This document shows positions 36,607-46,048 of a stretch of DNA of 64,000 nt, piece after piece. The notes beneath the pieces are model-generated. The model saw nothing but the letters and a program-made list of their open reading frames with translations, had not been told where the DNA came from and did no database searches. Numbering within the stretch: position 1 is the first letter of the stretch; every line of letters starts with the position of its first letter. The translations under genes were made by a program, and so were the position numbers. This stretch comes from Centaurea solstitialis (lineage: Eukaryota > Streptophyta > Magnoliopsida > Asterales > Asteraceae), in contig CM058044.1 in the NCBI GenBank assembly GCA_030169165.1, positions 47,360,443 to 47,424,442 on the forward strand, in the 5' to 3' direction.

Positions 36607-39240
36607 ATGGAAGGAATGGAGAGTATGATGGTTTCAAAGGTTCCCATGCTCAAACCCTCTGAGTTTGACATGTGGAAACTAAGAATCAAGCAGTATATGA
36701 TGCTCACTGATTATTCTATGTGGGACATTGTTGAGAATGGTCCTATCAGAAGAGAAGCTGGAGAAGGAGGAGTTGTGCCTCCACCAAGAACTGATGCAGA
36801 GAGAAAAACAAGGCAGTCTGAGATGAAAGCCCTGAGTACTCTCTTATTGGCTATTCCTAATGAATACCAACATCAGTTTGTCACCTGTGAGAATGCCAAA
36901 GTTTTGTGGGAAGCACTAGAAAAGAGATTTGCTGGATCAAAGAGTTCTAAGAGAAATCAGAAGGCTGTTCTTAAGCAACAATATGAGAACTTTATGTCTT
37001 CAAAGAATGAGTCCATGACTCAAACTTTTGATAGATTTAATAAACTCATAGGAGAGCTAGCCACTGTTGGAGTGAAGATGGATAATGATGATCTCAATAG
37101 AAAGTTTTTGAGATCTCTTGGAGAAGAATGGATTATCTACACTGTTCCTTTTAGACAGAGTGATAATCTGGAAGACAAGGAACTTGATGATCTGTATAAT
37201 GATCTAAGAGTTTTTGAAGCAGAAGTTGAAGCCAAAAAGAAACCTGTTGGCTATTCTCATAATACAGCACTTTTCTCAGGTGGAGAATCTATCACCAATG
37301 GAGAATCCAATTCCAGTACACCTACTACAAAGCAAGAGACAGAAGGAGATTCTGTGATGGAAGCTCTTTTCTCCAGTCATGCTGGTGTACCATTGGTGAA
37401 TGAAGACCTTGATCAGATCCATGCTGATGATTTGGAGGAGATGGATCTCAAATGGCAGATGGCCATGATAACTGTAAGGGTAAACAGGTTCATGAGAAGA
37501 ACTGGAAGAAGAAATTTTGGAATGAGGAAAGATGACAGGCTTGGATTTGATAAATCCAAGGTGGAATGTTATAAGTGTCATGGATTGGGACACTTTGCTC
37601 GTGAATGTAGAGGAGGCTACAATAACCAGCAGCAGAATCAACAGAATAATCAGCAGCATAACCAGCAGAACCAGCAGCAGAATCCACTGCAGCATAGTCA
37701 GCAGCAGTTTGTTCAACAGCAGCAGAATCAGAATGTGCATCAGCATCCCTTCAACTCAAACAGGGCAAATAACAACAACAGAAATCCTAACTCAGGATCT
37801 TCACAAGCCCTGGTATCCCAAGAAGGAGCTGGATTTGACTGGAGTGATCAGGCTGAAGATCAAGTGCAGAATCAAGCTTTTATGGCTGAGATCAAAGAAG
37901 AACCAATCTCTGAGATTCCTCAAGAGGTAAAATCTAAACTATGTTCTTCATCTTGTCTTGAAACTGTAAGGAAGTATAGAGATCATAATCAGGTTATGTG
38001 TGACAGCATCAAGAAGCTAGAACTAAGTAGGAGAGAGTCCTCTTTGGTTATAGCTAATCTAGAAGATCAAATCAAAGCTTATCAGGCTAATGAGGTCCAG
38101 TATGGTTATGATTTAAACTACTGGAATTGGGAAAAGAAAGAGTTTGAACTGAAAATTTCTAGAATTTCAGCAGAACTAGAAAAGACTAGAGAGGATCTGA
38201 ATAAGGCTAATGAGAATTTGGAAAAATACTCTAAGTCCTCAAAAGCCTTGGATGAACTCTTAAAGTCACAGGTTCATGATGATCTCAAAAAGGGAATAGG
38301 ATATCATAACACACCACCTCCATATAACAACAACTACATTCCACCAACCACTGATATTCTAGATAGGTTAGATAAATCTGATCTTCCCAAAGCTGCTCTT
38401 GAAGTAGATCCTTTATTGAATGACTCTGAATTCAAAAAGGATGACCCTCATAAGCCTGATCCTAAGCTTCAAAAGGACTGCAACACAAAACCTGATGTTA
38501 AATCTCAAGAGGGTACTTCAAAGAAGAGAGAAAAAGAAGTTAAAAGAGGTAATCAAAGAAACTGGAATCAGCAATGGGCACAAAAACATGGGGTTGATTT
38601 GAATAAAATCAACAAACCAAAACCCTGTTTTATATGCTGTAATCCAAATCATTTGGCCAAACATTGCTACTTTAATCCAGTAAATCAGAGAGCTTTTACT
38701 AAAAACAGGTTTGTTGGATCTTTCAGAACCAATAGACAAAACTCTTCAAAAGAAAACTCTTCTGATAAGGATAGTCATGACAAGTACTTAAACATGAAAA
38801 ACACCAAAGTAAGTAGATTGGCAAAAACTAAACCATCTTTCTCAAAAATGCCAAAGCCTAAGTCTACTGTCAAAAAGGTGTGGGTACCAAAAACAGTAGA
38901 GTCACAGAAAAGTACTGACAGTGGTAATTCTACTGCTAAAAGTACTTCAAAGTCTGAACCTACTGTTAAACAGGTATGGATGCCAAAAGCAGCAGAATCA
39001 AAGAAAAGTACTGATAGTAGTATTCCTACTGCTGACAGTACCAACTCAAAACATTCAGCTGCTTTGAAAACTATTTTGAAAAGATATGCACACACACCTA
39101 TCTTGAAATCTAAGTACTCAAGTCATGAAATTCCTAGCACTGATTATCTCTTGAAACTCAACAGACTTACAGAAGTCAATTATATCAATGATAAGGGAGA
39201 ACCCAAGACCATTTTGGCTTGGGTTCCATCCAGAAACTAA
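36607..39240 (+). CDS. Retrotransposon Gag polyprotein
   Basis: Structural protein that forms the virus-like particle and packages element RNA. 877 aa, starting at the first ATG 40 bases after the LTR. The N-terminal UBN2/gag-like part (residues about 10-210) has the WKLRIKQYM and LRSLGEEW motifs typical of copia gag. A CCHC zinc knuckle starts at residue 321 (CYKCHGLGHFAREC) and is followed by a Gln/Asn-rich stretch (about 340-395). A coiled coil follows at about 480-560. A second CCHC knuckle starts at residue 674 (CFICCNPNHLAKHC). The tail contains repeats of KKVWVPK or KQVWMPK with Ser/Thr-rich spacers. Two knuckles and this length are typical of Sirevirus gag. No lesion is seen. Confidence 0.93.
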   Translation: MEGMESMMVSKVPMLKPSEFDMWKLRIKQYMMLTDYSMWDIVENGPIRREAGEGGVVPPPRTDAERKTRQSEMKALSTLLLAIPNEYQHQFVTCENAKVLWEALEKRFAGSKSSKRNQKAVLKQQYENFMSSKNESMTQTFDRFNKLIGELATVGVKMDNDDLNRKFLRSLGEEWIIYTVPFRQSDNLEDKELDDLYNDLRVFEAEVEAKKKPVGYSHNTALFSGGESITNGESNSSTPTTKQETEGDSVMEALFSSHAGVPLVNEDLDQIHADDLEEMDLKWQMAMITVRVNRFMRRTGRRNFGMRKDDRLGFDKSKVECYKCHGLGHFARECRGGYNNQQQNQQNNQQHNQQNQQQNPLQHSQQQFVQQQQNQNVHQHPFNSNRANNNNRNPNSGSSQALVSQEGAGFDWSDQAEDQVQNQAFMAEIKEEPISEIPQEVKSKLCSSSCLETVRKYRDHNQVMCDSIKKLELSRRESSLVIANLEDQIKAYQANEVQYGYDLNYWNWEKKEFELKISRISAELEKTREDLNKANENLEKYSKSSKALDELLKSQVHDDLKKGIGYHNTPPPYNNNYIPPTTDILDRLDKSDLPKAALEVDPLLNDSEFKKDDPHKPDPKLQKDCNTKPDVKSQEGTSKKREKEVKRGNQRNWNQQWAQKHGVDLNKINKPKPCFICCNPNHLAKHCYFNPVNQRAFTKNRFVGSFRTNRQNSSKENSSDKDSHDKYLNMKNTKVSRLAKTKPSFSKMPKPKSTVKKVWVPKTVESQKSTDSGNSTAKSTSKSEPTVKQVWMPKAAESKKSTDSSIPTADSTNSKHSAALKTILKRYAHTPILKSKYSSHEIPSTDYLLKLNRLTEVNYINDKGEPKTILAWVPSRN

Positions 39241-42200
39241 TCTTTTTACCTCATGTGCAGAACAACCAACAGATTGGAAAAAGCATTTGGCATATTGACA
39301 GTGGTTGTTCTAGGCACATGACTGGCAACAAGTTCATTCTTCAGAACTTTAAACACTTTGAAGGAGGACATGTTGCATTTGGAGATAATCCCAAAGGAGG
39401 TAAAATCAAGGGTAAAGGTAAGATCTCAAAGGATAAAATGTCCTTTGAAGATGTGTTTTATGTTGAGCAACTGAGATACAACCTGTTAAGTGTCTCCCAG
39501 GTATGTGATAAGAAATTTGGTGTGTTCTTTACTGATTCAGAATGTCTTATTCTAGCTCCAGGATTTAAAATTGATGAAAATCTTATTCTGTTGAGATCTC
39601 CTAGAAAAGACAATGTATACTGCTTAGACTTGGAGAGAATTCCTTCTAATCAATCTCTGAACTGTTTGTTCTCAAAAGCTTCTCATGATGAATCAAACTT
39701 GTGGCACAGAAGGATGTGTCATATGAATTTTAAAAATATGAACAAACTAGTCAAAAATAATCTTGTTAGAGGTTTACCTAGAAAGGAATTTCTTTGTAAT
39801 GACAATTGTGTTGCATGTCTCAAGGGGAAACAACACAAATCTTCTCATAAGTCTAAGGAAGTAAACAGCATATCTTCACCTCTTCAGTTGATTCATATGG
39901 ATCTTTTTGGACCAACCAATGTGATGAGCATTGGAAAGAAATCCTATTGTCTTGTTATTGTTGATGACTTCTCCAGATTTACCTGGGTTTACTTTCTAAA
40001 AACAAAAGATGAGACAAGTGGACTGATCAAATCTTTTGTCACTAGAGTAGAAAATCAGTCTAATCTGAAAGTCAAAATCATCAGATCTGATAATGGAACA
40101 GAATTCAAGAATTCTGATATAAACTCTTTTTGTGATGAGAAAGGTATTGAGAAGCAATACAGTGCTCCTAGAACTCCTCAACACAATGGTGTTGCTGAAA
40201 GGAGGAACAGGACTCTAATTGAGGCTGCCAGATCTCTATTGGCTGATTCAAAATTACCAATCACTTTTTGGGCAGAGGCTGTGAACACTGCTTGTTATGT
40301 GCAAAATAGAACTCTGGTTGTCAAGTCACAAGGGAAAACACCTTATGAGATTTTCAAAAAGAAGAAACCATTTATTGGATTTTTCAAACCTTTTGGATGC
40401 CCTTGTACTATTCTCAATACCAAATCTCAATTAGGTAAGTTTGACAGCAAATCAGAAGAAGGATTTCTAGTTGGTTATGCAACTCAGTGCAAAGGTTACA
40501 GAGTTTTTAATTCTGTTACCAGAATCATTGAGGAGAGTGAAAATGTGAAGTGTAATGAACATACTCCAAATGCTCAAGGTACTGGTCCTAATTGGTTGTT
40601 TGATATTGATTCCTTCACTAATTCTTTTAAAACTAGTGAGCAGGACTACACAGGACCTAGTACACAACAGGTATCAGAGGTACAGCCTCAATTTGTGATG
40701 TTTCCCATTCCAACCATTGACCCTGCTGAGTTTTGCACAAATGTTGATCAAGGAGAAGATGATCAAGGAGAAGGTGATATCACACCTCAGGCAGGTGATC
40801 AGACAGTTGAAACTTTGTCTCAACCTCAGTCATCCCAAGAAGATGAATCTACTCCTGAACAAGCAGACACAAACTTGAGTGATTCATTAGAGGAAGCAGC
40901 ACCTTATCAGACTAGAACTCAAAAGAACCATCCCACTACACTGGTGATTGGAGATGTGGAGTCTCCAATGCTTACTAGACACAAGAGTAAGCAAACAGTA
41001 ACTTCAAGTTCTCATTTAAGTCTGATTTCTTGTTTTCTGTCACAGGAGGAACCAAAGAAAGCTCATGATGCAATGAAAGATCCAAGCTGGATAGAGGCAA
41101 TGCAGGAAGAACTGTTACAATTTGTTCTTCAACATGTATGGGATTTGGTGGATCTGCCCAGTGGTCACAGGGCAATTGGAACCAAATGGATCTTCAGAAA
41201 TAAGAAGGATGAAAGAGGGATAGTCATCAAAAACAAAGCTAGATTGGTGGCACAAGGCTATACACAAGAAGAGGGCATTGATTATGATGAAGTTTTTGCT
41301 CCTGTTGCAAGAATTGAAGCAATAAGGCTATTTCTAGCCTATGCTTCTTTCAAAAACTTCAAGGTGTATCAAATGGATGTAAAAAGTGCTTTTCTGTATG
41401 GAAAGATAGAAGAAGAAGTTTATGTATGCCAACCACCAGGATTTGAAGATCCAAGATATCCTGACAGAGTGTACAAGCTCAACAAGGCACTCTATGGTTT
41501 ACATCAGGCTCCAAGGGCATGGTATGACACCTTGTCAACATACCTATTGGAGAATGATTTCACCAGAGGAGTCATTGACAAAACTCTGTTCATCAAGAGA
41601 GAGAAGCAGGAGATTTTGTTGGTTCAGATTTATGTAGATGACATCATTTTTGGATCTACTAAATCAAGCATGTGCAAGGAATTTGAAGATCTTATGCATA
41701 AAAAGTTCAAGATGAGTGCCATGGGAGAATTAACTTTCTTTCTTGGATTACAGGTTGCACAAAAGGAGGATGGCATCTTCATACATCAATCCAAATATGT
41801 GAAGGACATTTTGCACAAATTTGGATTTTCAGATGTAAAACCAGCAAGCACACCCATGGAGACACATAAACACCTTACTGTGGATCCAGAGGGACAGGAA
41901 GTTGATGTGCATCATTATAGGTCTATGATAGGTTCTTTAATGTATTTAACTGCTTCTAGACCTGATATAATGTTTGCTGTGTGTGTATGTGCAAGGTTTC
42001 AAGTGCAGCCTAAGGAGTCACACTTACAAGCAGTGAAAAGGATCTTTAGATACCTAAAGGGACATTCTAAATTTGGATTGTGGTATCCTCATGACTCACC
42101 TTTTGATTTGATTGCTTATACAGATAGTGACTATGGAGGTGCCAACATGGATAGAAAATCCACAACTGGAGGATGTCAATTTCTAGGCTCAAGATTGGTA

Positions 42201-42575
42201 TCTTGGCAGTGTAAGAAACAAACATCTGTTTCTACTTCTACTGCTGAAGCAGAGTATATTGCAGCTGCTAGCTGCTGCTCACAGGTTTTGTGGATACAGA
42301 ATCAAATGCTGGACTATGGTTTGACCTTTCTTAACACTCCTATTTACATTGATAATAGTAGTGCAATAAGTATTGTGAATAACCCTGTTAAGCATTCAAA
42401 AACAAAACATATTGAGATTAGGTTTCATTTCATTAGAGATTGTAATGAGAAGAAATTAATTCAGGTATTAAAGGTTCACACTGATTATCAGATTGTTGAT
42501 TTGTTCACAAAATCCTTTGATATAGGAAGATTTATCTTTCTAATCACCAATGTGGGGATGATTAATCCTGAATAA
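39195..42575 (+). CDS. Retrotransposon Pol polyprotein
   Basis: Carries the replication enzymes. It lies in the -1 frame relative to gag, open from 39195 and overlapping the gag end by 46 bases; the first in-frame ATG comes only after the protease motif, so expression should need recoding. Order: protease (IDSGCSRHMTG at about 39293), gag-pre-integrase with HHCC zinc finger (WHRRMCHMN), integrase core (HMDLFGP, VIVDDFSRF, DNGTEF, then the conserved Glu region GVAERRNRT), copia reverse transcriptase (KWIFRNKKD, QMDVKSAFLYG, YVDDIIFGS near 41631) and RNase H (YTDSDYGG, STAEAEYIA). All expected catalytic motifs are present, with no stop or frameshift inside. Confidence 0.94.
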   Translation, partial: GRTQDHFGLGSIQKLIFLPHVQNNQQIGKSIWHIDSGCSRHMTGNKFILQNFKHFEGGHVAFGDNPKGGKIKGKGKISKDKMSFEDVFYVEQLRYNLLSVSQVCDKKFGVFFTDSECLILAPGFKIDENLILLRSPRKDNVYCLDLERIPSNQSLNCLFSKASHDESNLWHRRMCHMNFKNMNKLVKNNLVRGLPRKEFLCNDNCVACLKGKQHKSSHKSKEVNSISSPLQLIHMDLFGPTNVMSIGKKSYCLVIVDDFSRFTWVYFLKTKDETSGLIKSFVTRVENQSNLKVKIIRSDNGTEFKNSDINSFCDEKGIEKQYSAPRTPQHNGVAERRNRTLIEAARSLLADSKLPITFWAEAVNTACYVQNRTLVVKSQGKTPYEIFKKKKPFIGFFKPFGCPCTILNTKSQLGKFDSKSEEGFLVGYATQCKGYRVFNSVTRIIEESENVKCNEHTPNAQGTGPNWLFDIDSFTNSFKTSEQDYTGPSTQQVSEVQPQFVMFPIPTIDPAEFCTNVDQGEDDQGEGDITPQAGDQTVETLSQPQSSQEDESTPEQADTNLSDSLEEAAPYQTRTQKNHPTTLVIGDVESPMLTRHKSKQTVTSSSHLSLISCFLSQEEPKKAHDAMKDPSWIEAMQEELLQFVLQHVWDLVDLPSGHRAIGTKWIFRNKKDERGIVIKNKARLVAQGYTQEEGIDYDEVFAPVARIEAIRLFLAYASFKNFKVYQMDVKSAFLYGKIEEEVYVCQPPGFEDPRYPDRVYKLNKALYGLHQAPRAWYDTLSTYLLENDFTRGVIDKTLFIKREKQEILLVQIYVDDIIFGSTKSSMCKEFEDLMHKKFKMSAMGELTFFLGLQVAQKEDGIFIHQSKYVKDILHKFGFSDVKPASTPMETHKHLTVDPEGQEVDVHHYRSMIGSLMYLTASRPDIMFAVCVCARFQVQPKESHLQAVKRIFRYLKGHSKFGLWYPHDSPFDLIAYTDSDYGGANMDRKSTTGGCQFLGSRLVSWQCKKQTSVSTSTAEAEYIAAASCCSQVLWIQNQMLDYGLTFLNTPIYIDNSSAISIVNNPVKHSKTKHIEIRFHFIRDCNEKKLIQVLKVHTDYQIVDLFTKSFDIGRFIFLITNVGMINPE

Positions 42576-42761
42576 TATCTCTTGTTACTTCAGACTATCT
42601 CATATGTACTCTTGTATTCTTGTATTTCATTAACCTACTGCTTTGTTTGAGAAACAGTGACTCTGCTGCTCACAGCATAGAGACTACTGCTTTTAGTAAC
42701 TCTACTGCTGAGCTTGTCTCTACTGCTGGACACGCGTTGAACCTACTGCTTCTAACCGTTG
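42576..42761 (+). repeat. CTACTGCT-motif cluster after pol
   Basis: Six copies of CTACTGCT or close variants (CTCTGCTGCT) occur between 42637 and 42755, spaced unevenly. The same octamer is repeated in the start of both LTRs and sits in the gag tail. Confidence 0.7.
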
Positions 42762-42769
42762 TATAAAAG
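42762..42769 (+). promoter_or_regulatory. Possible internal TATA box for the third ORF
   Basis: TATAAAAG lies 107 bases before the third ORF's ATG. It is followed by a pyrimidine-rich stretch (TCCTCTTCTTCTTCTCTG) resembling a plant 5' UTR. This suggests a separate transcript, since the frame is closed by stops between pol and this ORF. Confidence 0.5.
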
Positions 42770-42875
42770 GACCAGATGAACCGCCATTTCATTCAACGGC
42801 CTTTCAATCCTCTTCTTCTTCTCTGTGCTTTCAAACCCTAACTGCTATCTCTGTGTTCAATCATTTTGATTACTC

Positions 42876-45800
42876 ATGGCAACTTATTACTTTGTAGAGG
42901 AACACAATCGCGTGGCGTATCTAACAAAGGACACCGGCAATGAAGATTTCCATGAAATCATTGATTTTGTGACTTCTTCGCATGTTGCTACTGCTATTAC
43001 CATCAACCCTACGATCTATAAGGGTCATATGCAACAGTTCTGGACAAATGCCACATCTGAAGAGCTAAATGGAGTTCCAACCATTTTGAGTAAAGTTGGA
43101 GGCCGTCGATTACTCCTCACAGAAGCCAAGATTAGGGCTCATCTTCATTTGGATGATCTGGATGGTATTACTTCTTTTTCTATATCTGATCTTTTTGAAA
43201 ACCTACAGAGGATGGGGTATGAAGGCACCATTGGAAATTTAAAGTTGGATAAGTCAAAATTTTCACCCCAATGGAAGTTTTTGGTTCATACTCTCATCCA
43301 CTCTATTTCAAAGAAGTCCACAAGTTGGAATGAGTTTAGCAGTACCATTGCATATGCTTTGATCTGCCTAGCAAACAACCAATGCTTTAATTTTTCCAAA
43401 ATGATTTTTGATGACATTGTGGCACATATCAAAGCTCCTCTTCCCAAAACGTTAAAGAAACTGTTTTTGTACCCTAGGTTCATTCAGGTTTTCATTAATG
43501 CTGAATTACCAGGGTTGGCAATTCCTTTAGATGTCTATAAGGGGGCTGATCCTTCCCCTAAGATGTTTGCTTTCTTAAGAAAAACAAATAAAGGATTTTC
43601 TGGATCTGTTACCCCCTTGTTCTCTACAATGAGGAGGGTAACCCACCCACAAGATGAGAACTCAGGCTTGCAGCCAAATCAATCAAGCACACCCCCTGAG
43701 ATTCTACCCACATCTTCCACTTCACATTCCCCTCAGATTCCTTCTTCATCAACCCTCACCCCCTCACTTACAAAAGCTGTTACTAGGCATTCAGGAGTTC
43801 CTTCCTCCTCAATGCCCTCTATCCCTGAGCCTTTAAGCCCTTCATTGGAGCACTCTCCAATGGATATTCCTCAAAGGGAGTCCCCCAGAGTTTCTCCCAA
43901 CTCACAGAAGGTGCCCTCTAAGGAGGAGGTAGGGCATGTGGATTGCAAGGCTCAACCTACTGCTCATGTACAAGGTGCTGAGCAGGACAGGTTGAATATC
44001 AATAAGACCTTCTCCATGGCAACTCAAGATGAGCAATCATCTAGAGGACCCGGGTGCCAAGAAACCATGGGGGTAGTTGGTGCCTCTGCTAGGCAAAGGA
44101 CCTCTACTGACTTTTCCAAAGATCCATCTAGGGCGGGTAACACCCCTGAACATGGTGAGGATAGATATACTTCAGATGAATTGATGGTAGCCATGGGCAA
44201 AATAGCAGCTGATTGTACTGAGGCCTTGAATTTGGCTAAATCTCAAGCTTCCCAGATTGCTGAGCTGAAAAAGGTTGTCAAAGTGCAGCAGAGACTGATG
44301 CAGGCTGGTGACACTCTGCTGCAGGAGCATGATAATAGATTGGCCATTCAAGCTTCCAGGATTATGTCTCAAAACATGCAGCTTTCCATCCTCAGAAGAA
44401 TGTTGTATTCCTTTATTGCTCAGAAGAAAAGACATCCCTTTCCAGCTACTCACTTTACTTTCTCAAAGGGGGAGAGCTCTCAGGCTAAGGGGGAGAGTTC
44501 TCAACCTGATCAGCAGCAGCAGGATGCACAACAGCAGTGTGCACAGCAGGAGGAAGTGCAGATTGAGAAAGTAAATGAGCAGCAGAGTGCTAAAGAAGAT
44601 GCTGAGTCTGAAAAGAGACTTGAGAAGGAGAAAGAAGCTGTGGAAGTACTCCTTGTTGGGTTACCAAACAGAGGATTCATGGCTGATGCAAGGAAGGTTG
44701 TGAGCTCATCAGCAGTACAAACATCACAACCTCAGCAGCAGAATATAGCTTCAGCTGATTCAAAGGGAAAAGGAATCTTGATTGAAGAGCCAAAGAAGAA
44801 AGCAGCTCAAAGAATTCCTGAAGAAATCAATGCACAATTGTCTGCAGCTAAGATCCAAGAGATGTTGGATCAAGATGAAAAGGAGGATGCAGAAATGAAT
44901 GAAAAACTGTCTTCCATTAAGAGGAAGAAGTCTATCGCCAAGAAGACTCCGGTAGCAAAGAAGAGAAAGATAGTTGAAGAGGATGATGACACAATCATTC
45001 ATTGGACGACTGTCAAAGCAGGTCAAAAGGATGATCTGAAGGTGATTAGGAGGAATGGCAAGGAAAATGTGTATTTTAATCTTGACAAATTCATTTCTGG
45101 TTGTACTAGAAAGGATTTAGATGATTTCAACAAGGTTGGACTGGAGTTATATGGTGCAGAGTTCTTTGGAAGAAGCATGCAAAAGCTGAACACCACAGTC
45201 AAGATGATAATGGAGAGCTTGGATCGTACTTATTCTCCATCTTACATGAATCAAAGGGCACTGGGGATAGTCCTTTGGAAGGTGTATACAAAGTCTGAAG
45301 TGGTCATGCTCAGACTCTCAGATGGAAGTGATGAATTTCATCTATTTGAAAGAGAGTACAATCTGAATCTCTTGAGAATAGAAGGAATTTTGAAGAAGAA
45401 CAACAAGCACCTGAAGTTGAATGAGCTGGAAAAGCAATATGTGGCCAGGGTGAAAGAAATGAAGAGAAGGATTACTGGTGAAGCTGTTCCAGAAGAAGAA
45501 GCATACAATCCATTTGGGAAGGTAGAAAAATGGGAGGTAATCAGCCAAAGTAATAGGCTGTATTACAAGTTGAACAGACATGGAGGATACAAAGATTTCT
45601 GGAAGACTTTTTCTGATCTGTTGGAACACTGCTCAAGAGAAAATTTGAAGGAAATCTTTGAGCATGGAATGGCTGTGTTTGGGGAAATTCTGAATGAAGA
45701 GGAGGTAGAGGATGCTATGGTTGACAAGATCAAGAAAGCCCTTGAGTGGCTATGCATGTTGTTTGATGTGAACAGGGTGCAAGGCTTAATTGTTCAAGAT

Positions 45801-46025
45801 GTGGAAATTGTTAACCAATGGGTGTTGTATGAAAGCTGTGGAGTTTATGCTGTAGTCTGTGATGGATCAAACTGTGAATATTATTTGGTGGAGGGTGACT
45901 ACAATCACAGTTTGGTAAAGCTTCAAAAGATGATAGAGAAAGGTTTGAGCTGCAGCATAAGTTCTGAGATGGGAGCGGATCTGGTGAGAAAAGTACTCAA
46001 TCAAATCCAAAACTTAACTCCTTAA
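42876..46025 (+). CDS. Third retrotransposon ORF (1049 aa), function unknown
   Basis: A long intact frame after pol, in the position where Sireviruses carry an 'envelope-like' ORF. The N-terminal 240 residues (FHEIIDFVTSSHV, TINPTIYKGHMQQFWTNA, FSPQWKFLVHTLIH, WNEFSSTIAYALICLA) recall a family common in Asteraceae databases, often named synaptobrevin/longin-like, a label not supported by anything seen here. Residues about 260-430 are Ser/Pro-rich, 430-490 and 560-600 are coiled-coil-like, and about 690-705 holds a Lys/Arg-rich cluster (KRKKSIAKK, then KKRKI) that could be a nuclear signal. I see no signal peptide or clear membrane span, so an envelope role is doubtful. It shares the pol frame, but TAA at 42573 and a TGA about 28 codons later intervene. 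Confidence 0.8.
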   Translation: MATYYFVEEHNRVAYLTKDTGNEDFHEIIDFVTSSHVATAITINPTIYKGHMQQFWTNATSEELNGVPTILSKVGGRRLLLTEAKIRAHLHLDDLDGITSFSISDLFENLQRMGYEGTIGNLKLDKSKFSPQWKFLVHTLIHSISKKSTSWNEFSSTIAYALICLANNQCFNFSKMIFDDIVAHIKAPLPKTLKKLFLYPRFIQVFINAELPGLAIPLDVYKGADPSPKMFAFLRKTNKGFSGSVTPLFSTMRRVTHPQDENSGLQPNQSSTPPEILPTSSTSHSPQIPSSSTLTPSLTKAVTRHSGVPSSSMPSIPEPLSPSLEHSPMDIPQRESPRVSPNSQKVPSKEEVGHVDCKAQPTAHVQGAEQDRLNINKTFSMATQDEQSSRGPGCQETMGVVGASARQRTSTDFSKDPSRAGNTPEHGEDRYTSDELMVAMGKIAADCTEALNLAKSQASQIAELKKVVKVQQRLMQAGDTLLQEHDNRLAIQASRIMSQNMQLSILRRMLYSFIAQKKRHPFPATHFTFSKGESSQAKGESSQPDQQQQDAQQQCAQQEEVQIEKVNEQQSAKEDAESEKRLEKEKEAVEVLLVGLPNRGFMADARKVVSSSAVQTSQPQQQNIASADSKGKGILIEEPKKKAAQRIPEEINAQLSAAKIQEMLDQDEKEDAEMNEKLSSIKRKKSIAKKTPVAKKRKIVEEDDDTIIHWTTVKAGQKDDLKVIRRNGKENVYFNLDKFISGCTRKDLDDFNKVGLELYGAEFFGRSMQKLNTTVKMIMESLDRTYSPSYMNQRALGIVLWKVYTKSEVVMLRLSDGSDEFHLFEREYNLNLLRIEGILKKNNKHLKLNELEKQYVARVKEMKRRITGEAVPEEEAYNPFGKVEKWEVISQSNRLYYKLNRHGGYKDFWKTFSDLLEHCSRENLKEIFEHGMAVFGEILNEEEVEDAMVDKIKKALEWLCMLFDVNRVQGLIVQDVEIVNQWVLYESCGVYAVVCDGSNCEYYLVEGDYNHSLVKLQKMIEKGLSCSISSEMGADLVRKVLNQIQNLTP

Positions 46026-46036
46026 AAGAAGTTAAG

Positions 46037-46048
46037 TTAGGGGGAGAT
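46037..46048 (+). promoter_or_regulatory. Polypurine tract
   Basis: TTAGGGGGAGAT directly precedes the 3' LTR and should prime plus-strand DNA synthesis. Confidence 0.85.

Noticed and set aside
37276..37746. Minus-strand Leu-rich frame opposite gag
   Set aside because: Shadow of the CAG/CAA-rich Gln stretch of gag read in antisense.
42576..42875. Stop-codon readthrough from pol into the third ORF
   Set aside because: After the pol TAA a second in-frame TGA follows about 28 codons later, and the context is not the UAG-CAR-YYA type known for SIRE1.
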